Source of the DNA: S010-17 sp036478895
GTDB taxonomy: Bacteria; Bacteroidota; Bacteroidia; Flavobacteriales; Flavobacteriaceae
Length of the DNA: 5,431 bases
Reading direction: 5' to 3'
Assembly (NCBI GenBank): GCA_036478895.1
Contig: JAZGEV010000131.1
Location: 1 to 5,431, forward strand
How positions within the stretch are numbered: the stretch's first letter is position 1; the number at the start of each line of letters is the position of its first letter. The notes beneath the pieces were generated by a model, which made no database searches, was not told where the DNA came from, and saw nothing but the letters and a program-made list of their open reading frames with translations. The translations under genes were made by a program, and so were the position numbers. Below are positions 1 to 5,156 of the stretch, one piece after another.

Positions 1-15
1 GAAGAGAGATTAGGG

Positions 16-50
16 AAGAGAGAAAAGCGAAAAGTGAAAAGTGAAAAGAG
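16..50. repeat. Short tandem purine heptamers
   Basis: Four consecutive 7-bp units are visible: AAAAGCG at 23-29, AAAAGTG at 30-36, AAAAGTG at 37-43 and AAAAGAG at 44-50. A degenerate unit (AAGAGAG, 16-22) precedes them. The top strand is almost pure purine. The tract lies between ridA and whatever is left of the window, and it is not coding in any obvious way. Similar A/G-rich stretches occur between genes in flavobacterial genomes (general recollection). Function unknown; replication slippage would explain its form. Confidence 0.6.
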
Positions 51-56
51 AATAGA

Positions 57-85
57 AATCAGCGATAATCAGCGTAATCAGCGGG
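57..85. repeat. Triple AATCAGCG intergenic repeat
   Basis: AATCAGCG occurs three times, at 57-64, 67-74 and 76-83, with periods of 10 and 9 bp, and ends in GG. From memory, near-identical runs (AATCTGCG variants) are scattered between genes in many Flavobacteriaceae, so this is probably one copy of a dispersed non-coding family. It lies 45 bp before the ridA start. There is no sign of a transposase or of flanking target duplications. Confidence 0.6.
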
Positions 86-128
86 AAATAATAAAGAATA
101 TAAAATTTATAGAATTAATATATACAAA

Positions 129-506
129 ATGAAAAAAATAATTTTTACAAAAGATGCACCAGCACCAATTGGACCATACAGTCAAGCTACTATGGTTAAC
201 GGTATTTTATATACTTCGGGTCAAATTCCAATCAATCCAGCAACTGGAGAGTTAGTGAAAGAGTCGATAGAGTCAGAGACTACACAGGTTATGGAGAATT
301 TAAAAGCCGTTTTAAAAGCAGCTAATATGACGTTTGAAAATGTGTTTAAAACCACTATTTTTATATCGGATATGGAAAATTTCTCAAAAATAAATGCTAT
401 TTATGGCACATATTTTAATGGTGATACAGCGCCTGCTCGTGAAACTGTTGAAGTAGCAAATTTGCCTTTGTATGTAAATGTTGAGATTTCGGTAATTGCT
501 GTTTAA
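129..506 (+). CDS. ridA: RidA family 2-iminobutanoate/2-iminopropanoate deaminase
   Basis: Cytosolic enamine/imine deaminase of the RidA (YjgF/YER057c/UK114) family. It hydrolyses the 2-aminoacrylate and 2-aminocrotonate released by PLP-dependent serine and threonine dehydratases, protecting other PLP enzymes from damage; family members are homotrimers. The 125-aa product has the standard full length. The family pattern is intact: an N-terminal APAPIGPYSQA segment with Tyr17, the TSGQIP loop at 29-34 with Gly31, the APARETVEV signature with Arg104 (the substrate-carboxylate-binding arginine, R105 in Salmonella RidA), and Glu119 in VNVEIS. The usual Ser/Cys pair after the arginine is Glu-Thr here, which appears tolerated. 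The ATG at 129 gives the canonical N-terminus; the A-rich leader has no Shine-Dalgarno, as is normal in this phylum. I saw no clear promoter before it. It is convergent with the serine operon, so the link to serine chemistry is metabolic rather than co-transcriptional. Confidence 0.97.
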   Translation: MKKIIFTKDAPAPIGPYSQATMVNGILYTSGQIPINPATGELVKESIESETTQVMENLKAVLKAANMTFENVFKTTIFISDMENFSKINAIYGTYFNGDTAPARETVEVANLPLYVNVEISVIAV

Positions 507-514
507 TTATTAAG

Positions 515-556
515 AATCACATTACTGCCAATTAAACAGTTAGCTTTGTGATTTTT
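515..556 (+). terminator. Possible intrinsic terminator after ridA
   Basis: AATCACA (515-521) pairs perfectly with TGTGATT (547-553). Inside it, ACTG (524-527) pairs with CAGT (537-540), giving a stacked two-part hairpin. The 3' arm runs into five T residues (552-556). It lies 8 bp after the ridA stop, in a convergent gap where termination is expected on both strands. The stem is AT-rich with an internal loop, so strength is doubtful. On the - strand there is no good T-run after the hairpin. Confidence 0.35.
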
Positions 557-584
557 GCGTTATCCTAGCGCTCTTTGTGGTTAA
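544..584. repeat. CTTTGTG/TTTGCG intergenic repeat
   Basis: CTTTGTG occurs at 544-550 and 573-579, with related pieces TTTTGCG (553-559) and TAGCGCT (566-572) between them, ending in GGTTAA. This layout of CTTTGTG/CTTTGCG words matches, from memory, a family of non-coding repeats common between flavobacterial genes. It fills most of the convergent gap between ridA and the thioesterase gene and overlaps the putative terminator arm. Copy number in the genome cannot be judged from this window. Confidence 0.5.
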
Positions 585-597
585 TAATGATTGATTA

Positions 598-993
598 CTA
601 ATCAAAATAAACCATAATACTTTCAGGTGCTTTAATAGGTCTATTGCGTTTCATATCAATAAAGACTAAGGAAGTGAAGCCTGTTGTAAGCAGCTCTTTG
701 GCTTCGTTAAATATTTCGAAATGAAATTCAATACGAACACTTGGCCGTTTTTTAACCGTTGTTTTTATGGTTAAAAGATTGTCATATTTAGCTGGTTTAT
801 GATAATTGACTTCCAATTTTAAAACAGGCAACATAATGCCTTGTTCCTCTAATTGTTTGTATGAAATCCCAAGTGCTCTCAACCATTCAACACGTGCAAC
901 TTCAAAATACTGAGCATAATTTCCATAGTAAACATAGGCCATTTGGTCAGTTTCACCATAACGTACGCGTATTTTTGTTTCGTGTGTTTTCAT
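598..993 (-). CDS. Hotdog-fold acyl-CoA thioesterase (4HBT/YbgC-like)
   Basis: A 131-aa cytosolic protein of the 4-hydroxybenzoyl-CoA thioesterase/YbgC class, hydrolysing an acyl-CoA thioester; the acyl substrate cannot be told from sequence. The family signature is at the N-terminus: RVRYGETDQMAYVYYGNY (9-26), with Asp16 at the position of the catalytic aspartate, followed by the long hotdog helix YFEVARVEWLRALG (29-42). The remainder (about 55-125) is the alternating beta-strand half, including LKLEVNYHKPAKYDN and RIEFHFEIFNE. YbgC itself has VYHANY, whereas this protein has VYYGNY. Length is normal for the family and there is no signal peptide. The ATG at 993 lies 21 bp after the DUF1015 stop in the same direction, so it is probably the last gene of the serC operon. 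A direct role in serine synthesis is not evident; it may simply be a passenger in the operon. Confidence 0.9.
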   Translation of the reverse strand: MKTHETKIRVRYGETDQMAYVYYGNYAQYFEVARVEWLRALGISYKQLEEQGIMLPVLKLEVNYHKPAKYDNLLTIKTTVKKRPSVRIEFHFEIFNEAKELLTTGFTSLVFIDMKRNRPIKAPESIMVYFD

Positions 994-1014
994 AGTGTAA
1001 TTTTTAGTACTAAT

Positions 1015-2250
1015 TTAAAACTCATAAATAAGTAAGCCACTTCTTAATTTTGGTAAAATATATGTTGATTTTGGTGGCATTTTTAAGCCATCATCAGCCA
1101 CATTTTTTAATTGTTTTATGGAAACTGGAAACATACCAAAAGCTACTTTAAATTCACCATTACTTACTTGTTCCTTTAGGTACAATTGTCCTTTTTCATT
1201 ATTCACATAAGCGATTTCTTTACTTGTTCTAACATTCTTTATGTCTAGTATTTTCTTGAATATATATTTGTATAGAATGTGCGAATCTAATTCGTGCAAT
1301 GCAGTTTTAAAAGAAGCATTAGAGTTTTGAAATTCAAGCAAATACAAGTCACTACCTAAATACATACTAAACGTATGGGTTTTTACGGGATTGTAAGTGT
1401 TTTCTGATAATTTTGTTACTTTAAAACGTTTCTTTAGCTTGTTTAAAAAATCGAATTCTGTTAAGCCGTTCAATGTTTTTACCAAACGATTGAATTCTGA
1501 TATTTGTAAATTACTTTCGGATATTAAATAACTCAAACAATAATTATAAGCTTCTTTACCTGAATGTTTTTCATTTTCACTTTCAAGTGCTTTAGCTAGC
1601 AAGTAAGATGAAGCCAATCGATGATGACCATCTGCAATATAAAGTGCATTTATTTTTTCAAATTCATCTGCTATGGTGCTGATATCCACTATATCATTAA
1701 CCAACCATAATTTATGTGTTTTATGATTTTCACTTGTAAACTCATATTCTGCACGTTGTTTTGTGTGTTTATGAATAACCGCATCAATTTTTTTGTTGTC
1801 AGGATAGGTGAGTAGTACTGGTTCTGCATTAAAGCCAGTTGCCTTAAGATAATTTTTAAAAAGCACCTCTCTTTTTTTAAGTGTCTTTTCGTGTTTTTTA
1901 ATAATATCTACTTTATAGTCATCGGTACTTGTGGCAGCAATTATACCAATATAATTACGTTCTTGTGTTATTTTTTGATAAATATAAAAACACGGTGTTT
2001 CGTCTTTTATGTATGTGTGCTTTTCTTTAAATTCAATATATTTATCCTTTATCGCTGTAAAGCGATCAGTTATAGACGCTTCTTTTCGTGCATTGTAACT
2101 TGGACTAATAATATGCAGGAAAGAAAACGGATTGAAATTGAGTTGAGCACCCAATTCTGCAGGTGAATAGGCATCATACGAACGTGATGAAACTAGCGCC
2201 ACCTTGTCACGTGTTGCTCTAACTGCCTTAAAAGGTTTTACTTTTGCCAA
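1015..2250 (-). CDS. DUF1015 family protein in serine operon, TTG start
   Basis: A 411-aa protein of the DUF1015 family, of normal family length. Hallmarks seen: N-terminal KPFKAVRATRDKVALV (5-20), LNFNPFSFLHIISP (37-50), a HEKTLKKREVLFKNYL segment (120-135), IADGHHRLASSYLLAK (205-220), and the C-terminal signature MPPKSTYILPKLRSGLL (391-407). The DGHHR motif at 207-211, placed between a beta-strand and a helix, resembles the GxxR phosphate-binding turn of ParB/sulfiredoxin-fold proteins, including free serine kinase. Since it follows serC and serA by only 3 bp, an enzymatic role on serine or phosphoserine is a good inference. I have an unverified recollection that relatives have been described as serine kinases. 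No signal peptide or membrane segment, so cytosolic. The start is TTG at 2250-2248: the first in-frame Met is residue 296, while starting at the TTG restores the family N-terminus (MAKVKPFKAV). The upstream codons in the same frame are ATT and then the serA stop TAG. Confidence 0.92.
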   Translation of the reverse strand: MAKVKPFKAVRATRDKVALVSSRSYDAYSPAELGAQLNFNPFSFLHIISPSYNARKEASITDRFTAIKDKYIEFKEKHTYIKDETPCFYIYQKITQERNYIGIIAATSTDDYKVDIIKKHEKTLKKREVLFKNYLKATGFNAEPVLLTYPDNKKIDAVIHKHTKQRAEYEFTSENHKTHKLWLVNDIVDISTIADEFEKINALYIADGHHRLASSYLLAKALESENEKHSGKEAYNYCLSYLISESNLQISEFNRLVKTLNGLTEFDFLNKLKKRFKVTKLSENTYNPVKTHTFSMYLGSDLYLLEFQNSNASFKTALHELDSHILYKYIFKKILDIKNVRTSKEIAYVNNEKGQLYLKEQVSNGEFKVAFGMFPVSIKQLKNVADDGLKMPPKSTYILPKLRSGLLIYEF

Positions 2251-2253
2251 AAT

Positions 2254-3204
2254 CTATTGTAACAAATCAATAATTTGAGTCGCCAATTCACTTCCAATTC
2301 TATCTTGTGCTTCTCCTGTAGCTGCTCCAATATGTGGACTTAATGATACATGCTGATTCATTAATACTTGCATTGCTGGTTTTGGTTCATCCATAAAAGT
2401 GTCAATTCCAGCGTAAGCAATTTTTCCACTTTCTAAAGCTTGCACTAATTCTACTTCATTCACAACGCCACCACGAGCAGCATTTATAAGGCCAACACCA
2501 TCTTTCATGGCTTTTATTTCTGCTTCACCAATCACAAAGTCTTTTTGTGCAGGCACGTGCAGTGTAATGAAATCGGCTTGTTTTAACAACTCAGCTTTGG
2601 AAATTGTTTTTATTGGAAAATTCAATTTCTGTCCGTCGTAAAACTCCAATTCTAAATTGGTTTCTTCTAAAAACGGATCAAAAGCAACGACTTTCATGCC
2701 AACGCCAAGCGCTACTTTTGCAGTTGCTTGACCTATTCTACCAAAACCATAAACACCTAATGTTTTTCCTTTTAATTCCTTACCATTAGCATAATTCTTT
2801 TTCAATGCTTTGAATTTAGTATCGCCATCTAAAGGCATATTTCTATTAGCATCGTACAAGTAACGAACCATACCAAATAAATGTGCAAATACCAGTTCGG
2901 CTACCGAATGAGACGATGCTGCTGGCGTATTTATCACGTGTAAACCTTGATCTCTAGCATAGTCAACATCAATATTATCCATTCCAACACCACCACGACC
3001 AATTATTTTTATACTTGGACACGCGTCAATCAATTCAGCTCTTACTGTTGTTGCGCTTCGCACTAAAATGACATCAATTTTATTATCGTTTATGTAATTT
3101 TCTAATTGCTCTTGTGCAACATTTGTAGTGATTACTTCAAATCCTGCTTTTTCAAGCTGATCTACACCAGTTTGTGCTATACCATCGTTTGCTAATACTT
3201 TCAT
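2254..3204 (-). CDS. serA: D-3-phosphoglycerate dehydrogenase, short form
   Basis: First enzyme of the phosphorylated serine pathway: 3-phosphoglycerate + NAD+ to 3-phosphohydroxypyruvate, in the cytosol. The 316-aa protein is a D-2-hydroxyacid dehydrogenase. Substrate-domain features are VRSATTVR (48-55) and GRGGVGMDNID (69-79). The Rossmann motif GFGRIG is at 153-158, with Asp176 in AFDPF to bind the NAD ribose. The catalytic set is Arg244 (NAARGG), Glu273 (MDEP) and His291 (SPHIGAATGEA). It ends about ten residues after the last catalytic-domain helix, so it lacks the C-terminal ACT and ASB domains of longer SerA forms; serine feedback through an ACT domain is therefore not expected. The neighbouring serC makes phosphoglycerate the far likelier substrate than another 2-hydroxyacid. 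The ATG at 3204 lies 52 bp after the serC stop, without a Shine-Dalgarno. Its TAG stop sits one codon before the TTG start of the DUF1015 gene, in the same frame. Confidence 0.96.
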   Translation of the reverse strand: MKVLANDGIAQTGVDQLEKAGFEVITTNVAQEQLENYINDNKIDVILVRSATTVRAELIDACPSIKIIGRGGVGMDNIDVDYARDQGLHVINTPAASSHSVAELVFAHLFGMVRYLYDANRNMPLDGDTKFKALKKNYANGKELKGKTLGVYGFGRIGQATAKVALGVGMKVVAFDPFLEETNLELEFYDGQKLNFPIKTISKAELLKQADFITLHVPAQKDFVIGEAEIKAMKDGVGLINAARGGVVNEVELVQALESGKIAYAGIDTFMDEPKPAMQVLMNQHVSLSPHIGAATGEAQDRIGSELATQIIDLLQ

Positions 3205-3256
3205 TTTCTTTGTTTTATCTGGTTACTCTAATAATTATATTATTTGTACTTTTCTA

Positions 3257-4315
3257 CTAAAGGCTTTTCATTAAATTGACCAATACCTGCACGCTTTCTA
3301 TAGGCATTGCGTTATAAATACTAGCTCTATAACCACCAACAGAACGATGTCCATTCAATCCATTAATTCCGGCTTCAGCACACATTGTATCAAATTTTTC
3401 TTTTTTACTGTCGTCTTTTAATAAAAACGTAACATTCATATAAGAACGATCTTCTTTAACTGCAGCGCCTTCGAACAATGGATTGTTATCTATCTCATTA
3501 TATAACAATTCAGCTTTAGCATTGTTTAATTTTTCTAGTGCAGCCACACCACCTAAATCTTTCATCCATTGCAAAGTCAGCATTGATACATATACTGGGA
3601 ATACAGCTGGTGTGTTAAACATACTATCTTTGTCGATATGTATTTGATAATCGAGCATACTTGGAATTTCTCGTCCTGTTTTACCTAAAATATTGTCTTT
3701 TACAACAACTAGAGTTGTTCCTGCTGGCCCCATATTTTTTTGCGCTCCAGCGTAAATTAAATCAAATTGCGTAAAATCTAGAACTCTTGAGAAAATATCC
3801 GAACTCATATCGCAAACTAATGGAATGCTTGTTTTAGGAAAGCTTTTCATCTGAGTTCCACGAATAGTATTATTACTAGTACAATGGAAATAATCTGCTG
3901 TTTCGTCAATTTTGTAACCTGTTGGAATGTAGGTGTAATTCTTGTCTTTTGAAGACGCAACGACATTAGCTGTTCCTAAATGCGCAACTTCTTTAATGGC
4001 TTTAGTGCTCCAAGTTCCAGTATCTAAATAATCTGCCTTACCATTGATTTTCATTAAGTTGTAAGGCGTTAAAAGGAATTCTAAACTTGCGCCACCTTGT
4101 AAAAACAACACAGAATATCCTTTTCCATCTAAATTTAATAACTCCAAGACTAAAGATCTTGCTTTTTCCATGACTTCTACAAAGTCTTTACTTCTATGAG
4201 AAATTTCAATTAACGAAAGGTTTAATCCGTTAAAATTGGTGACTGCTTCGGATGCTTTTTTTAATACTGATTGCGGTAATATACAAGGACCTGCACTAAA
4301 ATTATGTTTTTTCAT
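3257..4315 (-). CDS. serC: Phosphoserine aminotransferase
   Basis: Second enzyme of serine synthesis: 3-phosphohydroxypyruvate + glutamate to O-phosphoserine + 2-oxoglutarate. Many family members also serve pyridoxal phosphate synthesis by acting on 3-hydroxy-4-phosphohydroxy-2-oxobutanoate. It is a class V aminotransferase of 352 aa, close to the roughly 360 aa of E. coli SerC, with no domain missing. Visible motifs: NFSAGPCILP (5-14), ISHRSKDF (38-45) with Arg41 for substrate phosphate, LQGGAS (72-77), Trp102 stacking on PLP, Asp169 (CDMSSD), the PLP Schiff-base Lys193 in YAGAQKNMGPAG (188-199), and NGHRSVGGYRASIYNA (321-336) with His323 and Arg324. The ATG at 4315 gives the exact family N-terminus. 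It leads the serC-serA-DUF1015-thioesterase operon. A candidate promoter lies just upstream, although read-through from the XRE gene 91 bp away is also possible. Confidence 0.98.
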   Translation of the reverse strand: MKKHNFSAGPCILPQSVLKKASEAVTNFNGLNLSLIEISHRSKDFVEVMEKARSLVLELLNLDGKGYSVLFLQGGASLEFLLTPYNLMKINGKADYLDTGTWSTKAIKEVAHLGTANVVASSKDKNYTYIPTGYKIDETADYFHCTSNNTIRGTQMKSFPKTSIPLVCDMSSDIFSRVLDFTQFDLIYAGAQKNMGPAGTTLVVVKDNILGKTGREIPSMLDYQIHIDKDSMFNTPAVFPVYVSMLTLQWMKDLGGVAALEKLNNAKAELLYNEIDNNPLFEGAAVKEDRSYMNVTFLLKDDSKKEKFDTMCAEAGINGLNGHRSVGGYRASIYNAMPIESVQVLVNLMKSL

Positions 4316-4335
4316 TTGATTATAAAATTAATTAA

Positions 4336-4368
4336 CAAATTTCGAGAAAAATGGTCGTTAAATTCAAT
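4336..4368 (-). promoter_or_regulatory. Candidate serC operon promoter
   Basis: On the - strand an ATTG (4368-4365) is separated by 21 bp from GAAATTTG (4343-4336), which matches the Bacteroidetes -7 consensus TAnnTTTG at five of six positions. The spacing fits the family rule of about 19-21 bp. Transcription would start roughly 12-18 nt before the serC ATG. The element lies in the 91-bp gap between the XRE gene and serC, so serC can probably be expressed independently of the regulator. No copy of the GTTACAATTGTAAC operator is present here. Confidence 0.4.
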
Positions 4369-4406
4369 TATATTCAAAATAATATAGAGAAGTTATTAAC
4401 TAATTG

Positions 4407-4862
4407 TTAAAGAAGGTCATCATAGACTTTAAAGCTACCATTTTTATAGAAAATAATGACTTTTTCTATATCAGAATCGGCTTGTTGTTTCTTTATAGAG
4501 TCTGACTTTAAAGATTTTATTTTAGATTTTGATGTAATATCTTTAGGTTTTTCAGTTTTACGGCTATTTTCACTAGTTGAATCTTGAATTCCTATAGAAT
4601 CTGTAGTTTCAGAAAAAAGCGTAGGAGAGGAGATGTCTATTTCTTTAGATTTAGGAAATACACCTTTACCATTCAAAAGCCAATACAAATCAACTTCATC
4701 AAATTCCTTTAAAACTTTTAAAACAAAATCTAAACTTGGTTTATTTCTACCAGATAATAAGTGCGAAATACTAGAACGTTGCACATCAATTTTTTCTGCA
4801 AAAGATGTTGCATTAAGTTGATAGTGCGCTATAATTTTTTTTAATCTTTTTGAAAAATCCAT
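4407..4862 (-). CDS. XRE-family helix-turn-helix regulator
   Basis: A 151-aa cytosolic DNA-binding protein, recognised by class rather than by name. Residues 2-65 form a Cro/C1-type five-helix domain: FSKRLKKIIAHY, then the HTH itself, NATSFAEKI (17-25, first HTH helix) and QRSSISHLLSGRNKPS (28-43, recognition helix and turn), then SLDFVLKVLKEF and DLYWLLNGKG (58-67). Residues about 70-130 are rich in Ser, Thr, Lys and Asp, without hydrophobic clusters, and look disordered. A short conserved-looking tail, IEKVIIFYKNGSFKVYD (132-148), probably forms a beta hairpin for self-association; similar tails occur in other flavobacterial XRE proteins (recollection). No ligand domain or protease motif is seen. 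The ATG at 4862 follows a strong promoter whose -7 box lies inside a palindromic operator, pointing to autoregulation. It is codirectional with serC, 91 bp away, so it could also influence the serine operon; no operator copy near serC supports this. Confidence 0.92.
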   Translation of the reverse strand: MDFSKRLKKIIAHYQLNATSFAEKIDVQRSSISHLLSGRNKPSLDFVLKVLKEFDEVDLYWLLNGKGVFPKSKEIDISSPTLFSETTDSIGIQDSTSENSRKTEKPKDITSKSKIKSLKSDSIKKQQADSDIEKVIIFYKNGSFKVYDDLL

Positions 4863-4887
4863 TTAAATTGATATATCTATTTTAGAC

Positions 4888-4901
4888 GTTACAAATGTAA
4901 A
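4888..4901. promoter_or_regulatory. Operator palindrome on XRE promoter
   Basis: GTTACAAATGTAAA matches the consensus GTTACAATTGTAAC (perfect copy at 5142-5155) at 12 of 14 positions. It covers the XRE -7 box completely, so a protein bound here would block RNA polymerase. The XRE product, a Cro/C1-type protein, is the obvious candidate binder (inference). Confidence 0.6.
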
Positions 4902-4922
4902 TAAATATGAATTATTATACAA
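4892..4922 (-). promoter_or_regulatory. XRE gene promoter (Bacteroidetes type)
   Basis: On the - strand TTG (4922-4920) is followed after 20 bp by TACATTTG (4899-4892), a perfect match to the Bacteroidetes housekeeping sigma consensus TTG-N19-21-TAnnTTTG. It would give a leader of roughly 20-25 nt before the ATG at 4862. It is the cleanest promoter I found in the window. Confidence 0.72.
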
Positions 4923-4935
4923 GAATAAAGGATTA

Positions 4936-4953
4936 ATTTGTTAAAAAACAAAT
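4936..4953. repeat. Inverted repeat ATTTGTT-N4-AACAAAT
   Basis: A perfect 7-bp inverted repeat (4936-4942 and 4947-4953) with an AAAA centre. Pairing continues outward for three more base pairs after one A-A mismatch (4932-4957). It lies just upstream of the XRE -33 element, where an activator or second repressor could bind. No T-run follows on either strand, so a terminator is unlikely. It is not the GTTACAATTGTAAC motif. Confidence 0.4.
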
Positions 4954-5057
4954 AAATTAATTAAATTATAAAGTTAGATAGGGATATCAATACGTATGAT
5001 TAACAAGTCTTTAAGTTAATTATATAAAATTTAATCTATTTTGATTGACTCAGAGGA

Positions 5058-5073
5058 TGTTTCTTGAGAAACA
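5058..5073. repeat. Small hairpin TGTTTC-TTGA-GAAACA
   Basis: A perfect 6-bp inverted repeat around a 4-base centre, in one of the few less AT-rich spots of this region. It lies 13 bp before the operator cluster. There is no T-run for termination on either strand. It could be a protein-binding site; the function is unknown. Confidence 0.35.
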
Positions 5074-5086
5074 CAACATTAAATTG

Positions 5087-5100
5087 GTTACATAAGTAAC
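5087..5100. promoter_or_regulatory. Distal operator 1
   Basis: GTTACATAAGTAAC has the perfect arms GTTAC and GTAAC of the operator family, with a divergent centre (ATAA). It is the leftmost full member of the cluster, with its centre at 5093.5. An extra half-type copy, TTACAATT, follows at 5102-5109. Confidence 0.5.
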
Positions 5101-5112
5101 ATTACAATTAAA

Positions 5113-5140
5113 ATATGTTGTTACAATTGTAAAATCATAT
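5113..5140. promoter_or_regulatory. Distal operator 2, extended palindrome
   Basis: The core GTTACAATTGTAAA (5120-5133) matches the consensus at 13 of 14 positions. The symmetry extends outward: ATATG at 5113-5117 pairs with CATAT at 5136-5140 about the same centre (5126.5). Over 28 bp, 12 of 14 base pairs are symmetric. This is the longest dyad in the window. Confidence 0.6.
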
Positions 5141-5156
5141 AGTTACAATTGTAACT
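5141..5156. promoter_or_regulatory. Distal operator 3, perfect palindrome
   Basis: AGTTACAATTGTAACT is a perfect 16-bp palindrome (centre 5148.5) and the best copy of the motif. Its centre lies 22 bp from operator 2 and 55 bp from operator 1, both multiples of 11 bp. The distance to the XRE promoter copy is 254 bp. Confidence 0.65.

Noticed and set aside
57..85. CRISPR-like periodic repeats
   Set aside because: Units are 8 bp with 1-2 bp gaps, far too short for CRISPR repeats and spacers, and no cas gene is present.
591..605. TTGATT-ACT-AATCAA hairpin over the thioesterase stop codon, as a terminator
   Set aside because: Short AT-rich stem with a 3-base loop and no T-run in the direction of transcription.
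1004..1013. Perfect palindrome TTAGTACTAA between the DUF1015 and thioesterase genes
   Set aside because: Only 10 bp, within an operon, with no related copies in the window; chance is sufficient.
1891..2166. A 91-codon + strand open frame
   Set aside because: It lies antisense inside the DUF1015 gene, is rich in Phe, Cys and Ile, and matches no family I know; it is a shadow of the real gene.
2604..2789. A 61-codon + strand open frame
   Set aside because: It is antisense within serA, whose Rossmann region is intact; no sign of its own promoter or protein character.
4369..4386. Hairpin TATATT-N6-AATATA between the XRE gene and serC, as a terminator
   Set aside because: Only A-T pairs and no T-run follows on the - strand; unlikely to terminate.
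4633..4821. A 62-codon + strand open frame
   Set aside because: It is antisense to the HTH-coding part of the XRE gene and is low-complexity; a shadow.
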